From the NCBI GenBank assembly GCA_046582565.1, contig JAYGED010000119.1, forward strand, positions 1-6,876: DNA of 6,876 bases, given 5' to 3'. A program made the translations under genes and the position numbers. Of this stretch, positions 1-6,567 are shown piece by piece. This stretch comes from JAYGED01 sp046582565. Lineage in GTDB: Bacteria; Pseudomonadota; Alphaproteobacteria; JAAXGF01. The notes under the pieces are model-generated. The model saw nothing but the letters and a program-made list of their open reading frames with translations, was not told the DNA's origin and made no database searches. The first letter of the stretch is position 1. Every line of letters starts with the position of its first letter.

Positions 1-116
1 TGAAGGCGGGAGCCTGTGCGGATTACGAGTTTTGGCATCAAATCAACCGATCAGGAGCGGTCGGATGCTAAAATCCCGAGACCGGGCAACATCTGCTACC
101 CAGGTTCGAGCTCGTC

Positions 117-154
117 AGGGCATTATTCGAGGTGCCCTTAACACAATGTATAGT
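117..154 (+). promoter_or_regulatory. Possible promoter/operator of the sensor operon
   Basis: AGGGCA (117-122) and TGCCCT (133-138) form a perfect 6-bp inverted repeat with a 10-nt spacer. That fits either a dimeric regulator site or a small hairpin. TATAGT (149-154) resembles a sigma-70 -10 box and would start a transcript about 15-20 nt before the sensor start codon. No good -35 box is seen at 16-18 nt upstream; the 17-nt position reads TTCGAG and overlaps the inverted repeat. This is a weak, inferred promoter. A missing -35 next to an inverted repeat would suit an activator-dependent promoter, but chance is possible. Confidence 0.22.
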
Positions 155-168
155 GTCGGCTTGACGAT

Positions 169-175
169 AGAGGGG
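169..175 (+). promoter_or_regulatory. Shine-Dalgarno of the sensor gene, ambiguous start
   Basis: AGAGGGG lies just before the ATG at 177. Its AGAGG core (169-173) leaves only about 3 nt to that ATG, which is short. The third codon of the same frame is a TTG at 183, which the full motif would serve with 7 nt. Either start gives essentially the same protein, differing by two residues. Confidence 0.5.
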
Positions 176-176
176 C

Positions 177-2315
177 ATGACCTTGTCTGATTCACCGGAA
201 ACAACAAATTCTTCCACCGCTGACGGCGTCGGCGAAAAGGCCAGTTCGGGCGTGTCGCGGACGGTCTTGATGGCGGGCGCAGGTCTTGCCGCGGTCACCA
301 TCATCGGTGTCGCCCTTGTCTTGATGTTCGTCTCCGACCAGCGGGAACGCGACCTGCAATCTTGGCAAACCCGTATGGGCATTGTCGCCGACAGCCGGTT
401 TGCGGCGATAAACGGCTGGATCGAGACGCAATTCGGCGAGATGCAGGGGCTAGCCGAGAATACGTCTTTGCAGCTTTATCTCACTGAACTCGCCCTGTTC
501 GCGGGCGACGAATCGCAAGTCATCGATGAGCCGGCCCAGCGCACATACCTGCGCAATCTGCTGAACGCGACGGCCGATCGCGGCGGCTTCACGGCGCCGA
601 TTCTGGGCGCGGAAATTAATGCTAATGTGGAGCGCGTCGGCGTTGCCGGCATCGCCATCGTCGACAACGATGCACAGATCATCGTGGCGACGCCCGGCAT
701 GCCACCGGTCGAGGGCGAGCTTGAATCGATCATTCTGGAGAGCCGGGGAAAGCGCGCTCTGTACGATCTGCATATCGGCGCCGGCGGGCGCCCGACTATG
801 GGCTTCCTCTCGCCGATCTTCGCCTTGCAATCGGACGGCTCACCGAGCAGCCAGATCGGCATGGTGATCGGCATCAAGGAAGTGAGCAATGAGCTTTATC
901 CTCTGCTCGAGCAGCCCGGCGCGACCAGTTCCAGCGCCGAGGCGGTAATCCTGCGCGCAACTGACGCCAGCATCGACTATCTCTCGCCCCTGATTGACGG
1001 CGGCGCGCCACTGTCGCGCTCCCTAGCCCGCAATACGCCTCACCTCGCCGCCGCTTTCGCCATCGATGCGCCCGGCGGCTTTGCCCTTCGCCGCGACTAC
1101 CAGAACGTCGAGGTGTTGACCATCGGTCGACCCTTCACCTCTGTGCCCTGGACCTTGATGTACAAGATCGACAGCGCCGAAGCGCTCGCCGAGACGGACA
1201 GCCGCCTGGGCACCATGCTCACGGTCTTCCTGCTGATCATCGCGGCCGTCGCCGTCTCCCTGATCGCGACCTGGCGGCACGGCTCGTCCCTGCGATCAAA
1301 ACAGGCGGCGTCCGAGGCGAGTGAACTGGCCCGAAAATTCGGCCAACAGCGTGATTTCCTGGAACTCGTGACCGACAGCCAGAGAAGCGCCATGGCGATC
1401 ATCGACAACGAAGGCTGCTATATTTGGGTCAACCGGCAATCCGCCGAGAACAACGAAATGGCAGCGGCGGACGTACCCGGCAAACTCTTAGAAGCCGTGG
1501 TCGGTTCGGCGAACGCCAAACCGGTGATGCGCAACATCCGTGATGTCCTCGACAGCGGGGTTCCCGAAGTGGTGACCCACAATCAAGTAATCGGCATTGA
1601 AACCCGGACATTAAAATCCGAATTTACTCCGCTAGAGGCCACCGATGAATTGCCGGACCGGGTGCTGGTGGTCACCGAGGACATATCCATCGTGCTTCAG
1701 GAGCAGAACAGGCGCGAGCGCATCATGGGTCAGCTGGTCCATACCCTGGTCGGCGTCGTCGATCGGCGCGATCCCAATTCAGCCAATCATTCGTCCTGGG
1801 TGGCCGTGGTGTCTCGCGCCATCGCCGATGAAATGGAACTCGCAGAAAGCGAAGCCAGCAGCGTCGAGATTACCGGGCGGGTGATGAGTTTGGGCAAGAT
1901 CACCGTTCCCGAGAGCGTACTGACCAAAACCGAGCCTCTGACCGACGATGAATTCAAGCTGGTGCGCGGCATCATCGGCGTCAGCGCCGAGTTGCTCGAA
2001 GGGGTCGAGTTCGACGGCCCGGTCGTCGTTACCCTTCGCGAGCTTCATGAAAACAGCGGCGACAGTGTCTTCACGGCGGATGGATTGCTACTGACCACGC
2101 GTATCGTCGCCGTTGCCAATGTTTTCGTCGCCCTGACCAGCCCGCGCGCCTATCGCGACGGCATGACGTTCGACGGGGCGATCGACATCTTGTTGCAGCA
2201 TAAGGAAATCACCGACACTCGACGTGTTGTTCTGTCGCTGGCCAATTTCCTCGATAACCATGGCGGGCGCGAAAAACTCGAAGGCATCGGCAAGCGGCCG
2301 CCTCCCGTGTCCTGA
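177..2315 (+). CDS. Membrane sensor: cache-like, PAS and degenerate HD-GYP domains
   Basis: This 712-residue inner-membrane protein probably senses a periplasmic or membrane signal and passes it to a cytoplasmic output domain. A hydrophilic N-terminus is followed by TM1 (about 30-52), a periplasmic region of about 290 residues that looks like a double cache domain, and TM2 (about 346-366). Then come a short helical linker without a clear HAMP, a PAS domain (about 395-505, core AMAIIDNEGCYIWVNR) and an HD-GYP-like domain (about 515-695). The last is recognisable from VGVVDRRDP (526-533), SLGK, VPESVLTK and RIVAVANVFVALTSPRAYR. The His538 position is kept, but the HD pair is Met570-Ser571, the next metal His is Ile599, HHHE reads ELHE (622-625), the GYP loop is shortened, and DVFDALT reads NVFVALT. 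Catalysis of c-di-GMP hydrolysis is therefore unlikely; a binding or scaffold role is inferred. No GGDEF, EAL or kinase domain is present. It probably shares an operon with the phosphatase that starts 11 nt after its stop. The domain order is well supported, the ligand is unknown. Confidence 0.85.
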   Translation: MTLSDSPETTNSSTADGVGEKASSGVSRTVLMAGAGLAAVTIIGVALVLMFVSDQRERDLQSWQTRMGIVADSRFAAINGWIETQFGEMQGLAENTSLQLYLTELALFAGDESQVIDEPAQRTYLRNLLNATADRGGFTAPILGAEINANVERVGVAGIAIVDNDAQIIVATPGMPPVEGELESIILESRGKRALYDLHIGAGGRPTMGFLSPIFALQSDGSPSSQIGMVIGIKEVSNELYPLLEQPGATSSSAEAVILRATDASIDYLSPLIDGGAPLSRSLARNTPHLAAAFAIDAPGGFALRRDYQNVEVLTIGRPFTSVPWTLMYKIDSAEALAETDSRLGTMLTVFLLIIAAVAVSLIATWRHGSSLRSKQAASEASELARKFGQQRDFLELVTDSQRSAMAIIDNEGCYIWVNRQSAENNEMAAADVPGKLLEAVVGSANAKPVMRNIRDVLDSGVPEVVTHNQVIGIETRTLKSEFTPLEATDELPDRVLVVTEDISIVLQEQNRRERIMGQLVHTLVGVVDRRDPNSANHSSWVAVVSRAIADEMELAESEASSVEITGRVMSLGKITVPESVLTKTEPLTDDEFKLVRGIIGVSAELLEGVEFDGPVVVTLRELHENSGDSVFTADGLLLTTRIVAVANVFVALTSPRAYRDGMTFDGAIDILLQHKEITDTRRVVLSLANFLDNHGGREKLEGIGKRPPPVS

Positions 2316-2326
2316 GGAAAGACTTC

Positions 2327-3091
2327 ATGTTAGGCGGTATCAAGAGTCTCTGGCGGGCGCTGCAAGGCGAAAAACCCCAGGTCCCCGAAGGCCATCGCGT
2401 CTATGCGATCGGCGATATCCACGGCCGCCTCGACCTGCTGAAGGCGCTTCATGCCATCATTGCCGAGGACGCGGCCGGCGTTCCCGATCGATCCAAGACG
2501 ATCATCTATCTCGGCGACTATATCGACCGTGGGCTCGAAAGCCGGGGGGTCATCGAGCTTTTGATCAGCTCGTCCCTAGAGGATATGACGCCGGTCTATC
2601 TGTTGGGCAATCACGAGGCCACTCTGCTGAATTTCCTCGATGACCATAGGGCCGGTGGAAGCTGGCTACAGTTCGGCGGCGACGCGACGCTCTACAGCTA
2701 TTCTGTGCCGCTTACCGACCCGCTCAGCAATCAGCGAACCTTGATCGAGGCCCAGCTCAATCTGCGCGAATACCTGCCCGAGACACACCTCGCTTTCCTG
2801 CGCGGCCTTGAGACCCATTACCAAATCGGCGGTTATTTCTTCGCCCATGCGGGTATCCGCCCAGGCGTTTCTATCGAAAAGCAGACGACCCAGGACTTGA
2901 TCTGGATACGCGAAGAATTTCTCGATTCCACCGCCAATCACGGCGTTACGGTCGTGCATGGCCACTCGATCAGTCTGCAGGTCGAAGACCTGCCCAACCG
3001 AATCAACATCGACACCGGCGCCTATGCCAGCAACGTCCTGACCTGCCTGGTATTGGAAGGCGAAGACCATTGGTTGCTGCAGACCGGTTAA
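2327..3091 (+). CDS. PPP-type metallophosphoesterase (Ser/Thr protein phosphatase family)
   Basis: This 254-residue, probably cytoplasmic enzyme belongs to the calcineurin-like PPP family, which uses two metal ions to hydrolyse phosphoesters. The family motifs occur in order: GDIHGR (29-34), GDYIDRG (63-69), GNHE (94-97), AHAG with His174, HGHS (211-214) and NIDTGAY (227-233). All metal ligands expected from these motifs are present, and the length is normal for bacterial members. Leu93 stands just before GNHE, where eukaryotic and phage PPP phosphatases have a phosphate-binding Arg (RGNHE), so the substrate may differ from a classical phosphoprotein. Relatives include protein phosphatases such as PrpA/PrpB and the diadenosine tetraphosphatase ApaH, and the sequence alone does not decide between them. 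A strong Shine-Dalgarno, GAGGAAAG (2314-2321), overlaps the TGA of the sensor gene, so the two genes are very probably co-transcribed. There is no signal peptide or membrane segment. Confidence 0.9.
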   Translation: MLGGIKSLWRALQGEKPQVPEGHRVYAIGDIHGRLDLLKALHAIIAEDAAGVPDRSKTIIYLGDYIDRGLESRGVIELLISSSLEDMTPVYLLGNHEATLLNFLDDHRAGGSWLQFGGDATLYSYSVPLTDPLSNQRTLIEAQLNLREYLPETHLAFLRGLETHYQIGGYFFAHAGIRPGVSIEKQTTQDLIWIREEFLDSTANHGVTVVHGHSISLQVEDLPNRINIDTGAYASNVLTCLVLEGEDHWLLQTG

Positions 3092-3125
3092 GAAAGCTAG
3101 CAGCCTGTCGGCGGCCGTAAGATCC
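3092..3125. other. Short convergent gap, no clear terminator
   Basis: The phosphatase gene (+) and the cytochrome gene (-) converge with 34 nt between their stop codons. No convincing GC-rich hairpin with a T tract is visible on either strand. A GCTAGC palindrome lies in the gap but is too small to call a terminator. Confidence 0.5.
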
Positions 3126-3653
3126 TTATTCGACGGGAAGCGGCGCCGGGTTCTCGCTCAGCATGCGCAAAAAGCCGATGATATTGGCCCGGTCCGCGGG
3201 CTTTTTGAGCCCGGCGAAGGTCATCTTGGTGCCCGGCGCGAAGTCCTTGGGCTTGAACAGGAAAGCATCGAGTTCTTCATAGCTCCACTCGCCGCCCACC
3301 GCCTTGAGGGCCGAGGAATAGGAAAACCCCTCATGGGAGGCCACGCCGGCGCCGACGATGCCCCACAGGTTCGGCCCGATCTTGTTGGGACCGCCCTGGG
3401 CGAGGTCGTGACAGCTTGCGCAGCGCTTCATGAGCTTTTTGCCGGCATCCAGATCGGCCTCACCGATGAGGGCGAGCACCGACGGCCCGGCGTCCTCCGG
3501 CACGGCCTCCTCGGTCACCGCCGCCATGGCGGGCACCGGATAGGCCGTCATTTCAAGCGCGCTTTTATGCAGCGCCTCATCGACGCCCACATTGATCGCC
3601 ATGAACACCAGGCCCGCGAAGAGGACCGATGCTATCAGCTTATTGAATTCCAT
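3126..3653 (-). CDS. cycM: Membrane-anchored c-type cytochrome (CycM-like)
   Basis: This 175-residue class I cytochrome c carries electrons in the periplasm, by family analogy from the bc1 complex to an aa3-type oxidase. The N-terminus has a hydrophobic stretch (about 5-24, core ASVLFAGLVFMAI) without an obvious signal peptidase site, so it probably stays as a membrane anchor. A flexible Ala/Pro/Glu-rich spacer follows (about 35-60). The heme site is CASCH (78-82; Cys78 and Cys81 bind heme, His82 is the proximal ligand). GPNLWGIVG (93-101) is the usual class I segment, and Met144 in GTKMTFAG is the likely sixth iron ligand. It ends with the typical C-terminal helix, ANIIGFLRMLS. An AGGG ribosome binding site lies 8 nt before the ATG. 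It is divergent from kdsB, an arrangement I recall in other Alphaproteobacteria. The symbol cycM rests on similarity of architecture; the cytochrome c call itself is secure. Confidence 0.9.
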   Translation of the reverse strand: MEFNKLIASVLFAGLVFMAINVGVDEALHKSALEMTAYPVPAMAAVTEEAVPEDAGPSVLALIGEADLDAGKKLMKRCASCHDLAQGGPNKIGPNLWGIVGAGVASHEGFSYSSALKAVGGEWSYEELDAFLFKPKDFAPGTKMTFAGLKKPADRANIIGFLRMLSENPAPLPVE

Positions 3654-3750
3654 TGCTGATACCCTGAAGAGCCTGTTAGTTGGTAGTTATTCAGACCGCC
3701 AAATTAGCTATTTCTCACAGCCCTGTCCAACCCCGGATACTGTATAAGTC
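3654..3750. promoter_or_regulatory. Divergent promoter region, cytochrome c / kdsB
   Basis: These 97 bp must hold the promoters of both divergent genes. Towards kdsB (+), TATAAG (3743-3748) resembles a -10 box that would start transcription around 3755-3757, at or beside the kdsB ATG. Towards the cytochrome gene (-), TTGGAC (complement of 3725-3730) resembles a -35 box, but the matching -10 position (complement of about 3701-3707) is poor. The stretch is more A/T-rich than the flanking genes. The boxes are tentative; the location of the promoters follows from the gene layout. Confidence 0.4.
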
Positions 3751-3756
3751 TTGCAG

Positions 3757-4518
3757 ATGACTGCACAACCCGACCAAACGGCGCGCAATCCGGTCATTCT
3801 GATTCCGGCGCGGCTCGCCTCGACGCGATTGCCAAACAAGCCGCTCGCCGAAATCGCCGGCGAGCCGATGATCGTACATGTCTGGCGGCGCGCCCGGGAA
3901 GCCGATCTCGGCCCGGTCTATGTGGCCTGCGCCGATAGGGCTATCGCCGAGGTGATAGAGGCCGTGGGCGGCAATGCGGTGATGACCGATGCGGACCTGC
4001 CGTCGGGTTCGGACCGCATCTTTGCGGCGCTGCAAAAGGTCGACCCGGAAGGTTCGTTCGATGCGGTCATCAATATCCAGGGCGATTCACCGACCCTGGA
4101 TAAGACCATGCCCCGCATCGCCATAGCGGCGCTTGACGACCCGGCGGTGGATATCGCCACCATCGCCTGCCCAATCACCGACGACGCCGAACGAGGCGAT
4201 CCCAACGTGGTCAAGGCGGTGGTTTCGGCGGCGCCCGGAGCGGCCAGCGGCAGGGCGCTCTATTTCACCCGGGCCGAGGCGCCCGGCGGCGAGGGCCCGC
4301 TGTATCATCATGAAGGGCTCTATGTGTATCGCCGCGCCGCCCTGGAGCGATTCGTCGCCCTGCCGCAAAGCCCGCTCGAGATTCGCGAGCGGCTGGAGCA
4401 GTTGCGCGCCCTTGAAGACGGCATGCATATCGAAGTGGTGTTCGTTGACAGTCTTCCGCTTGGCGTCAATACTCCCGCCGAACTTGAACTGGCGCGCGCC
4501 GCTCTCGGTATCACATGA
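3757..4518 (+). CDS. kdsB: 3-deoxy-manno-octulosonate cytidylyltransferase
   Basis: KdsB transfers CMP from CTP to Kdo, giving CMP-Kdo for the lipid A/core region of LPS in the cytoplasm. From the ATG at 3757 the protein has 253 residues, the usual length. The nucleotide-binding motif PARLASTRLPNKPL (17-30) is at the N-terminus. It is followed by PSGSDRI (82-88), NIQGDSP (106-112; Asp110 is the expected metal ligand), LYHHEGLYVYRRAALERF (182-199) and ERLEQLRALEDG (211-222). Near the end the family motif GVDTP reads GVNTP (236-240), so a second metal-ligand Asp is Asn238. The frame also offers a TTG at 3751, but the ATG six bases later fits the family better. No Shine-Dalgarno is visible before either, so a leaderless transcript is possible. 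The TGA overlaps the pheA start by ATGA, so the two are probably translationally coupled. A related cytidylyltransferase for the 8-amino Kdo analogue is an alternative but less likely. Confidence 0.93.
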   Translation: MTAQPDQTARNPVILIPARLASTRLPNKPLAEIAGEPMIVHVWRRAREADLGPVYVACADRAIAEVIEAVGGNAVMTDADLPSGSDRIFAALQKVDPEGSFDAVINIQGDSPTLDKTMPRIAIAALDDPAVDIATIACPITDDAERGDPNVVKAVVSAAPGAASGRALYFTRAEAPGGEGPLYHHEGLYVYRRAALERFVALPQSPLEIRERLEQLRALEDGMHIEVVFVDSLPLGVNTPAELELARAALGIT

Positions 4519-5360
4519 CTCAAAACAACTGCATCGCTTTTCAGGGCCTGGCCGGGGCCTATTCTCATCTTGCCTGCGCCGAGGCCTATCCCGACATGGA
4601 GCCGATGCCCTGCGTCAGCTTCGATGCGGCCTTCGAGGCGGTGAAGAACGGCGAAGCGCGGCTCGCGATGATTCCTATCGAGAATTCCGTCGCCGGCCGG
4701 GTCGCCGATATCCATCACCTGCTGCCTGACTCAGGCCTGCATATAATCGCCGAGCATTTCCAGCGCGTCACGCACCAGCTTCTCGGCATAAAAGGGGCAA
4801 CGATCGACGGCCTCAAGACGATCCATTCTCATACCCATGCCCTGCCGCAATGCCGCAAGCTGATCCAGGAACTCGGTCTCAAGCCGCTGGTTGCCGCCGA
4901 TACGGCGGGGGCGGCGGCGGAACTCGCAGCCAGTGGTGATGCGAGCGCCGCGGTGATCGCATCGTCCCTGGCAGCCGAGACTTACGGTCTCGAAATCTTG
5001 CGCTCCGGCGTTGAGGACGCCGATAACAACACCACCCGCTTCATCGTCATGGCGAAGGAACCGGCCGATCCGGAACCCAACGACGGGCCGGTAATGACGA
5101 CCTTCGTTTTCCGCGTGCGCAATGTGCCGGCGGCGCTCTATAAGGCCCTCGGCGGTTTCGCCACCAACGGCGTCAATATGGTCAAGCTCGAGTCCTACAT
5201 GACCGACGGCACCTTCACGGCGACGCAATTTTATGCCGATATCCAAGGCCACCCGTCCGACACGCCGGTGCGCCTGGCGCTTGAAGAACTCGGCTTCTTC
5301 ACCCGCACGGTAAAAGTGCTCGGCGTCTACCCGGCAAACCCGTTCCGCTTCAAGGAATAA
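4515..5360 (+). CDS. pheA: Prephenate dehydratase, monofunctional, with ACT domain
   Basis: This 281-residue cytoplasmic enzyme converts prephenate to phenylpyruvate, the committed step to phenylalanine. The periplasmic-binding-protein-like catalytic part (about 5-180) shows IAFQGLAGAYSHLA (7-20), IPIENSVAGRVADIHHLLP (53-71), HSHTHALPQCRK (104-115) and NNTTRF (171-176), whose Thr-Arg-Phe is the catalytic motif. An ACT domain follows (about 194-272) with AALYKALGGFATNGVNMVKLESYM, split here as AALYKALGGF (206-215) and NMVKLESYM (221-229). It is the expected site of feedback inhibition by phenylalanine; the E. coli GALV and ESRP motifs read AALY and ESYM. No chorismate mutase domain precedes it, unlike the E. 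coli P-protein. The ATG lies inside the kdsB stop (ATGA, 4515-4518) and has no strong Shine-Dalgarno, so translation is probably coupled to kdsB. No attenuator is visible. It converges on the regulator gene with 25 nt between stops. Confidence 0.95.
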   Translation: MTQNNCIAFQGLAGAYSHLACAEAYPDMEPMPCVSFDAAFEAVKNGEARLAMIPIENSVAGRVADIHHLLPDSGLHIIAEHFQRVTHQLLGIKGATIDGLKTIHSHTHALPQCRKLIQELGLKPLVAADTAGAAAELAASGDASAAVIASSLAAETYGLEILRSGVEDADNNTTRFIVMAKEPADPEPNDGPVMTTFVFRVRNVPAALYKALGGFATNGVNMVKLESYMTDGTFTATQFYADIQGHPSDTPVRLALEELGFFTRTVKVLGVYPANPFRFKE

Positions 5361-5385
5361 AGCGCGGAGCGATAATTTCCAGTTT
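5361..5385. other. Convergent gap between pheA and the regulator
   Basis: Only 25 nt separate the two stop codons, and no terminator hairpin is visible. Transcripts from the two sides may overlap. Confidence 0.5.
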
Positions 5386-6567
5386 CTACTCGAGGCCCGC
5401 CTTGCTCAGCCCGTCAAGCAGATGGTCCATATCGTCTTGATGTTTGTAAGGGTGGCGTTCCGCGAAGAACGCGCGCCAGCTTGACGGCGGCGGGACGCTC
5501 ATATCGGCCATCGCCTTCGTGGCTCGGGCGACGAACTCGGCGGCGGCGGCGCGCGCTTCTGCGAGACCTCCGCTTTGCGCGTGGCAAGCCGCCAGCCAGG
5601 CGAGGCCGCTCTGGGCTTCGCCCCGCACGATCTTGAACGCCGCGATAGCCTGGTCGTAGTTGCGCGCGGTATAGTGGGCCATGCCCGCCATGTACCCGTA
5701 GTGGCCCAGGGGGTCGACGCGAATGGCTTCGTTGATTTGCGCCACCGCGCGCTCTGAATCTCCGATGCAGGTGCTGTAATAGCTGTACATCATCGAGCCG
5801 TTTGGCTCGTTAGGATTGAGCGATAGGGCCTTGTCGAAATGAGACCGTGCCTCGTCGTATTGGCGGCGGTTCAGGCATAACTGGCCCATCTGTATACGCA
5901 CTTGCGGATCAGTATCGTCGAGCACCACTGCTTTTGCGGCCGCCTGTGTGGATTTCTCGAACGATGCGTCCGCATTCACCGTCCAGCCGCCCAACCATTC
6001 GGCCCAGTAGGCCTCCGAAAGCCAGGAGTGGGCGGTCGCGTATTCGGGATCGAGGGCAATCGCTTTCTCCAGCAGCTCCCGAGCCTCAAGGATGCTCTCT
6101 CGCTTGTAGCGGTAGATCAGTTGCCGCGCATGCAGGACATAGTCGAAGGCTGTCAGGCTGTGTGTCGGCTTACGCTTGGCGTAGTCGACGCCGAGGTCGC
6201 CGAGCCGCCCCGCCAGCGTTGCCACAACGGTTTCCGTAACCTCGTCCTGTATGGCGAAGATATCTTCGATCTCACGATCATAGCGCTCGGCCCACAAGTG
6301 GTTGCCACTCGCTGCTTCAATCAGCTGGGCGGTAATGCGTATGCGGCTGCTCATCTTGCGCACGCTACCCTCGATCACATATCGAACGCCGAGTTCGGAG
6401 CCGATGTCCTGGACCTTCACGGATTGACCCTTAAAGGTGAACGACGAGTTGCGGGCGATGACGAAGAGCTCGCGAAAGCGGCTGAGCCCGGTGATGATGT
6501 CCTCGGTGACGCCGTCGGCAAAGTAGTCCTGCTCCGCGTCGCCGGACATATTGGTAAACGGCAGCAC
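5386..6567 (-). CDS. TolB-like + TPR portion of a frameshifted BTAD regulator
   Basis: This is the C-terminal part of a regulator whose N-terminal part lies in another frame. Literal translation from a GTG at 6567 gives 393 residues. The first about 120 form a TolB/FlgO-like domain (LPFTNMSGDAEQDYFADG, 2-19; VIEGSVRK, 64-71; GNHLWAERYDREIEDIF, 88-104). Such domains follow DNA-binding or cyclase domains in many proteobacterial regulators. From about 140 come several TPR-type helical repeats, for example ARELLEKAIALDPEYATAHS, then EARSHFDKALSLNPNEPNGS and RAVAQINEAIRVDPLGHYGY, probably for protein binding. The C-terminus DHLLDGLSKAGLE looks complete. The GTG is unlikely to be the true start: it has no Shine-Dalgarno, and the same frame upstream of it reads HPLALPDKPSIA, the normal beginning of this domain, back to a TAA at 6637-6639. 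The gene is best read as one unit with the BTAD part to the right edge. Ligand and targets are unknown. Confidence 0.8.
   Translation of the reverse strand: MLPFTNMSGDAEQDYFADGVTEDIITGLSRFRELFVIARNSSFTFKGQSVKVQDIGSELGVRYVIEGSVRKMSSRIRITAQLIEAASGNHLWAERYDREIEDIFAIQDEVTETVVATLAGRLGDLGVDYAKRKPTHSLTAFDYVLHARQLIYRYKRESILEARELLEKAIALDPEYATAHSWLSEAYWAEWLGGWTVNADASFEKSTQAAAKAVVLDDTDPQVRIQMGQLCLNRRQYDEARSHFDKALSLNPNEPNGSMMYSYYSTCIGDSERAVAQINEAIRVDPLGHYGYMAGMAHYTARNYDQAIAAFKIVRGEAQSGLAWLAACHAQSGGLAEARAAAAEFVARATKAMADMSVPPPSSWRAFFAERHPYKHQDDMDHLLDGLSKAGLE

Larger units (their letters stand above)
1..176. other. Upstream region, no recognised gene
   Basis: No gene is recognised here. On the + strand, one frame is open from the left edge to a TAA at 69-71 and another to a TGA at 188-190. 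Both could be the tail of an upstream gene, but neither peptide resembles a known family and the third codon positions lack the G/C bias of the real genes nearby. The region holds an 8-bp palindrome CGAGCTCG (107-114), an inverted repeat AGGGCA-N10-TGCCCT (117-138), a TATAGT hexamer (149-154) and the ribosome binding site of the sensor gene. It is most simply the promoter and leader region of the sensor operon. Confidence 0.5.

Noticed and set aside
60..140. tRNA-like GGTTCGAG near 103-110
   Set aside because: The flanks do not pair as a T arm, and no acceptor or anticodon stem can be drawn.
2..190. Open frame from the left edge, possibly the end of an upstream gene
   Set aside because: It has no recognisable motif and lacks the G/C third-position bias of neighbouring genes; kept only as a remark.
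3333..3659. + strand reading frame opposite the cytochrome gene
   Set aside because: The opposite strand carries CASCH and the axial Met in frame; this is a shadow.
4731..5252. 173-codon - strand reading frame within pheA
   Set aside because: It is antisense to a confident pheA with all its motifs; the translation is His/Arg-rich without family features.
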